Below are positions 47,714-49,712 of a stretch of 49,712 bases of DNA, piece after piece. The position numbers and the translations under genes are program-made. Positions within the stretch are counted from its first letter, which is position 1. Each line of letters opens with the position of its first letter. The notes under the pieces are model-generated. The model searched no databases, had not been told where the DNA came from, and saw only the letters and a program-made list of their open reading frames with translations. The DNA is from Aquincola sp. (GTDB lineage Bacteria > Pseudomonadota > Gammaproteobacteria > Burkholderiales > Burkholderiaceae_C), in NCBI GenBank assembly GCA_022841885.1, contig JALHQP010000014.1, positions 1-49,712 of the forward strand, read 5' to 3'.

Positions 47714-49008
47714 CCGCGGCACTCGCGCTGCTGATCGGCGTGCTGGCGCTCGGCATGGTGGTGCGTGCGCCGATCGCGTTCTCGATGCTCGCCGCGGGCA
47801 TTGCCTATCTGGCGTTCAAGCGGCAGGACATGGGCCTGGCCGCCGAGCAGGTGCTCAACGGCCTGTACAACAGCTACGTGCTGCTGGCCGTGCCGCTGTT
47901 CATCCTGGCCGCCAACCTGATGAACGCCGGCACGATCAGCGAACGCATCTTCGACTTCTGCCGCATCCTCGTGGGCCGGCTGCGCGGCGGCCTGGCGCAG
48001 GTGGACATCCTGGTCAGCGTGGTGTTCTCGGGCATGAGCGGCAGCGCGATCGCCGACGCCGCAGGGCCGGGCCTGGTGACGATCAAGCAGATGCTCAAGA
48101 AGCCCGAGTACACGCCCGGCTTCGCCGGCGCAGTGGTGGTGGCCAGCGCGACCATCGGGCCGATCATTCCGCCGTCGATCCCGATGGTGATCTACGCGCT
48201 CGTCTCGGGCACCTCGGTGGGCGCGCTGTTTCTCGGCGGTGTCATCCCGGGGCTGCTGATGGCCGGCGTGCTGATGGTGGCCGTGCACATCATCGCCACG
48301 CGGCGCAAGATGCCCAAGGACGACCCGGTGCCGCGATCGCAGTGGCCGCAGGTCCTGCTGCGCGGCGCGCTGCCGCTGTCGCTGCCGGTGGTGCTGCTGG
48401 GCGGCCTGTACAGCGGCGCGTTCACGCCCACCGAGGCGGCCGCGGTGGCGGCGCTGCACGCGCTGCTGCTGGCCGGCCTCGTCTACCGGGCGCTGTCCTG
48501 GCGCACGCTGTGGGCGGTGTTCGTCGAGTCGACACGCTCGTCGGCCGTCATCACGATGATCATTGCCGGCGCTTTCCTGCTCAGCTATGCCTTCACCGCC
48601 GAGGGCGTGCCGCAGGCGCTGGCGCAGTGGGTCGGCGGCATGCAGCTCGCGGACTGGCAGTTCCTGCTGCTCGTGAACCTGGTGTTCCTGGTGCTCGGCT
48701 GCTTCCTCGACACCGCGGTGATGCTGCTCGTGTTCGTGCCGATGCTGCTGCCGGCGGCCAAGCTGCTGGGCATCGACCTGGTGCACTTCGGCATCGTCGT
48801 GGTCATCAACATGATGATCGGCCTGGTCACGCCGCCTTTCGGCATGCTGCTGTTCGTCACCAATGCGCTGACCGGCATCCCGATCAAGGCGATGCTGCGC
48901 GAAGGCTGGCTCTTCCTGGCCATGCTGATGGGCCTGCTGCTGGTGCTGACGCTGGTGCCGCAGATCGTGCTCTGGCTGCCGCAGACCATGGGCTATGGCT
49001 TGAAATGA
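47710..49008 (+). CDS. dctM: TRAP transporter large permease (DctM family), second system
   Basis: Sodium-coupled transport subunit, 432 residues with about a dozen hydrophobic helices. The start is TTG at 47710, overlapping the dctQ stop (TTGA); no ATG or GTG fits the family start better. Blocks VLLAVPLFILAANLMNAGTI, RGGLAQVDILVSVVFSGMSG followed by SAIADAAGPG, and IGPIIPPSIPMVIYALVSGT are typical. It is a close paralogue of the DctM at 13783-15084. Its stop overlaps the kinase start by four bases. Confidence 0.95.
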   Translation: MTAALALLIGVLALGMVVRAPIAFSMLAAGIAYLAFKRQDMGLAAEQVLNGLYNSYVLLAVPLFILAANLMNAGTISERIFDFCRILVGRLRGGLAQVDILVSVVFSGMSGSAIADAAGPGLVTIKQMLKKPEYTPGFAGAVVVASATIGPIIPPSIPMVIYALVSGTSVGALFLGGVIPGLLMAGVLMVAVHIIATRRKMPKDDPVPRSQWPQVLLRGALPLSLPVVLLGGLYSGAFTPTEAAAVAALHALLLAGLVYRALSWRTLWAVFVESTRSSAVITMIIAGAFLLSYAFTAEGVPQALAQWVGGMQLADWQFLLLVNLVFLVLGCFLDTAVMLLVFVPMLLPAAKLLGIDLVHFGIVVVINMMIGLVTPPFGMLLFVTNALTGIPIKAMLREGWLFLAMLMGLLLVLTLVPQIVLWLPQTMGYGLK

Positions 49009-49712
49009 GCGGTATCGACGTCGTCTGCATCGCCAGCTTCAACGCCGACCTGGTGTCGCGCGTGGCGCGGCCGCCGGCGCGCGGCGAGACGCTGCTGGCC
49101 TCGGGCTTTGACATCCAGCCCGGGGGCAAGGGGTCGAACGCGGCCATCGCCTGTGCGCGCCAGGGCGTGCGCACCGCGGTGCTGGCGCGCTTGGGCGACG
49201 ACGACTTCGGCCGCATGGCGCTGTCGTTGTGGGCGCGCGAAGCCATCGACGCGCGAGCGGTCGAGATCGCACCCGGCGAGCGCAGCGGCGTCGCGCAGAT
49301 CTGGGTCTACGACGACGGCGACAACAGCATCGCCGTGGCGCCTGGAGCGGGCGCGGGGCTCGACGCCCGTCATGCGCGCGACGCGCAGGGCCTGCTGCGC
49401 AGCGCCAAGGTGGTGATGGCCTCGTGCGAGGTGCCGTTCGCGGCGACGCAGGCGGCCTTCGAGATCGCTCGCTCGCACGGCGCGCTGACGCTGCTGAACC
49501 CGGCGCCTGCGCGGGCGCTGCCGCGCACGTTGCTGCGCGTCACTGACCTGCTGACACCGAACCAGGGCGAGCTGCGGGCTGTGACGCAACTCGACGATGT
49601 CGAGGCGGCGGCCCAGGCGCTGATCGAGCGCGGCCCGCGCGCGGTGATCGTGACGCTCGGCGCGGCCGGTTGCCGCGTGGTCGAGCGCGGGTGCGCGCCG
49701 GCCCACTGGCCG
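49005..49712 (+). CDS. Ribokinase-like PfkB-family sugar kinase, 3' end cut by window edge
   Basis: ATP-dependent carbohydrate kinase; 236 codons are visible with no stop. The opening VVCIASFNADLVSRVARPPA and GFDIQPGGKGSNAAIACARQ carry the ribokinase substrate and GGKG motifs. LLTPNQGELRAVTQLDDVEA and VIVTLGAAGCRVV lie near the visible end. The C-terminal DTxGAGD signature would lie beyond the window. Its ATG overlaps the dctM stop (ATGA), so it belongs to this operon. A ribokinase-type enzyme next to oxidative fucose genes is unexpected; the substrate could be a pentose or a 2-keto-3-deoxy sugar acid. Confidence 0.9.
   Translation, partial: MSGIDVVCIASFNADLVSRVARPPARGETLLASGFDIQPGGKGSNAAIACARQGVRTAVLARLGDDDFGRMALSLWAREAIDARAVEIAPGERSGVAQIWVYDDGDNSIAVAPGAGAGLDARHARDAQGLLRSAKVVMASCEVPFAATQAAFEIARSHGALTLLNPAPARALPRTLLRVTDLLTPNQGELRAVTQLDDVEAAAQALIERGPRAVIVTLGAAGCRVVERGCAPAHWP

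Overview
The window is G+C-rich chromosomal DNA with tightly packed, often overlapping genes. The content suggests a beta-proteobacterium of the order Burkholderiales: an orphan TctC/Bug-type periplasmic binding protein, a DUF3563 protein, a TIGR04438-like Trp-rich protein, two DctPQM TRAP transporters, hut genes of the HutF/HutG route and hydroxycinnamate genes. The genus cannot be fixed from the sequence alone. I saw no CRISPR array, insertion sequence, phage gene or rRNA. Two tRNA genes are present, Ala-CGC and Val-CAC.

Layout. 1-10155: histidine utilisation. hutC-D-I-G-F runs leftward and hutU-hutH plus a three-gene NMT1/TauABC-type ABC transporter runs rightward. They diverge from a 72-bp region with a perfect HutC-type palindrome between two back-to-back promoters. 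10163-11706: a thioesterase, a DUF3563 protein with a perfect palindrome upstream, and an IclR regulator. 11785-15084: a type II dehydroquinase followed by a TRAP transporter. 15086-20291: a leftward feruloyl-CoA-synthase operon (Bug protein, amidohydrolase, enoyl-CoA hydratase, CoA ligase) with a divergent MarR regulator. 20305-23384: a molybdate operon in the unusual order modB-A-C-E, with a ModE-like inverted repeat touching the modB start codon.

23510-29384: a more accessory-looking stretch. It holds a VOC protein, a 74-aa protein, an alpha/beta hydrolase, two tandem paralogous LysR regulators, and a divergent GST-hemerythrin-hydrolase operon. It ends just before the 3' end of tRNA-Ala. 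29716-36436: a kynurenine-formamidase-like hydrolase, then stress and redox genes: a rubredoxin-less rubrerythrin, a CCG-domain Fe-S protein and DUF3501 in a row, an aldo/keto reductase, AhpC and AhpF. 36437-41935: a possible 49-aa gene bounded by a Shine-Dalgarno sequence and a terminator, cytochrome c, the Trp-rich protein, ilvD with a divergent LysR, lgt, a DnaQ-like exonuclease and tRNA-Val.

41941-49712: a small membrane protein, then a deoxy-sugar cluster. L-fucose-type dehydrogenase and lactonase genes run leftward. A fucose mutarotase, an FCD-type GntR regulator, a DapA-family aldolase, a second TRAP transporter and a ribokinase-like kinase (cut by the window edge) run rightward. A perfect inverted repeat lies between the two units.

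The least understood parts are the rubrerythrin/Fe-S/DUF3501 set, the LysR-LysR//GST-hemerythrin-hydrolase locus, the CoA-ligase operon with its amidohydrolase, and the fucose cluster whose TRAP protein looks built for an acid rather than a neutral sugar.
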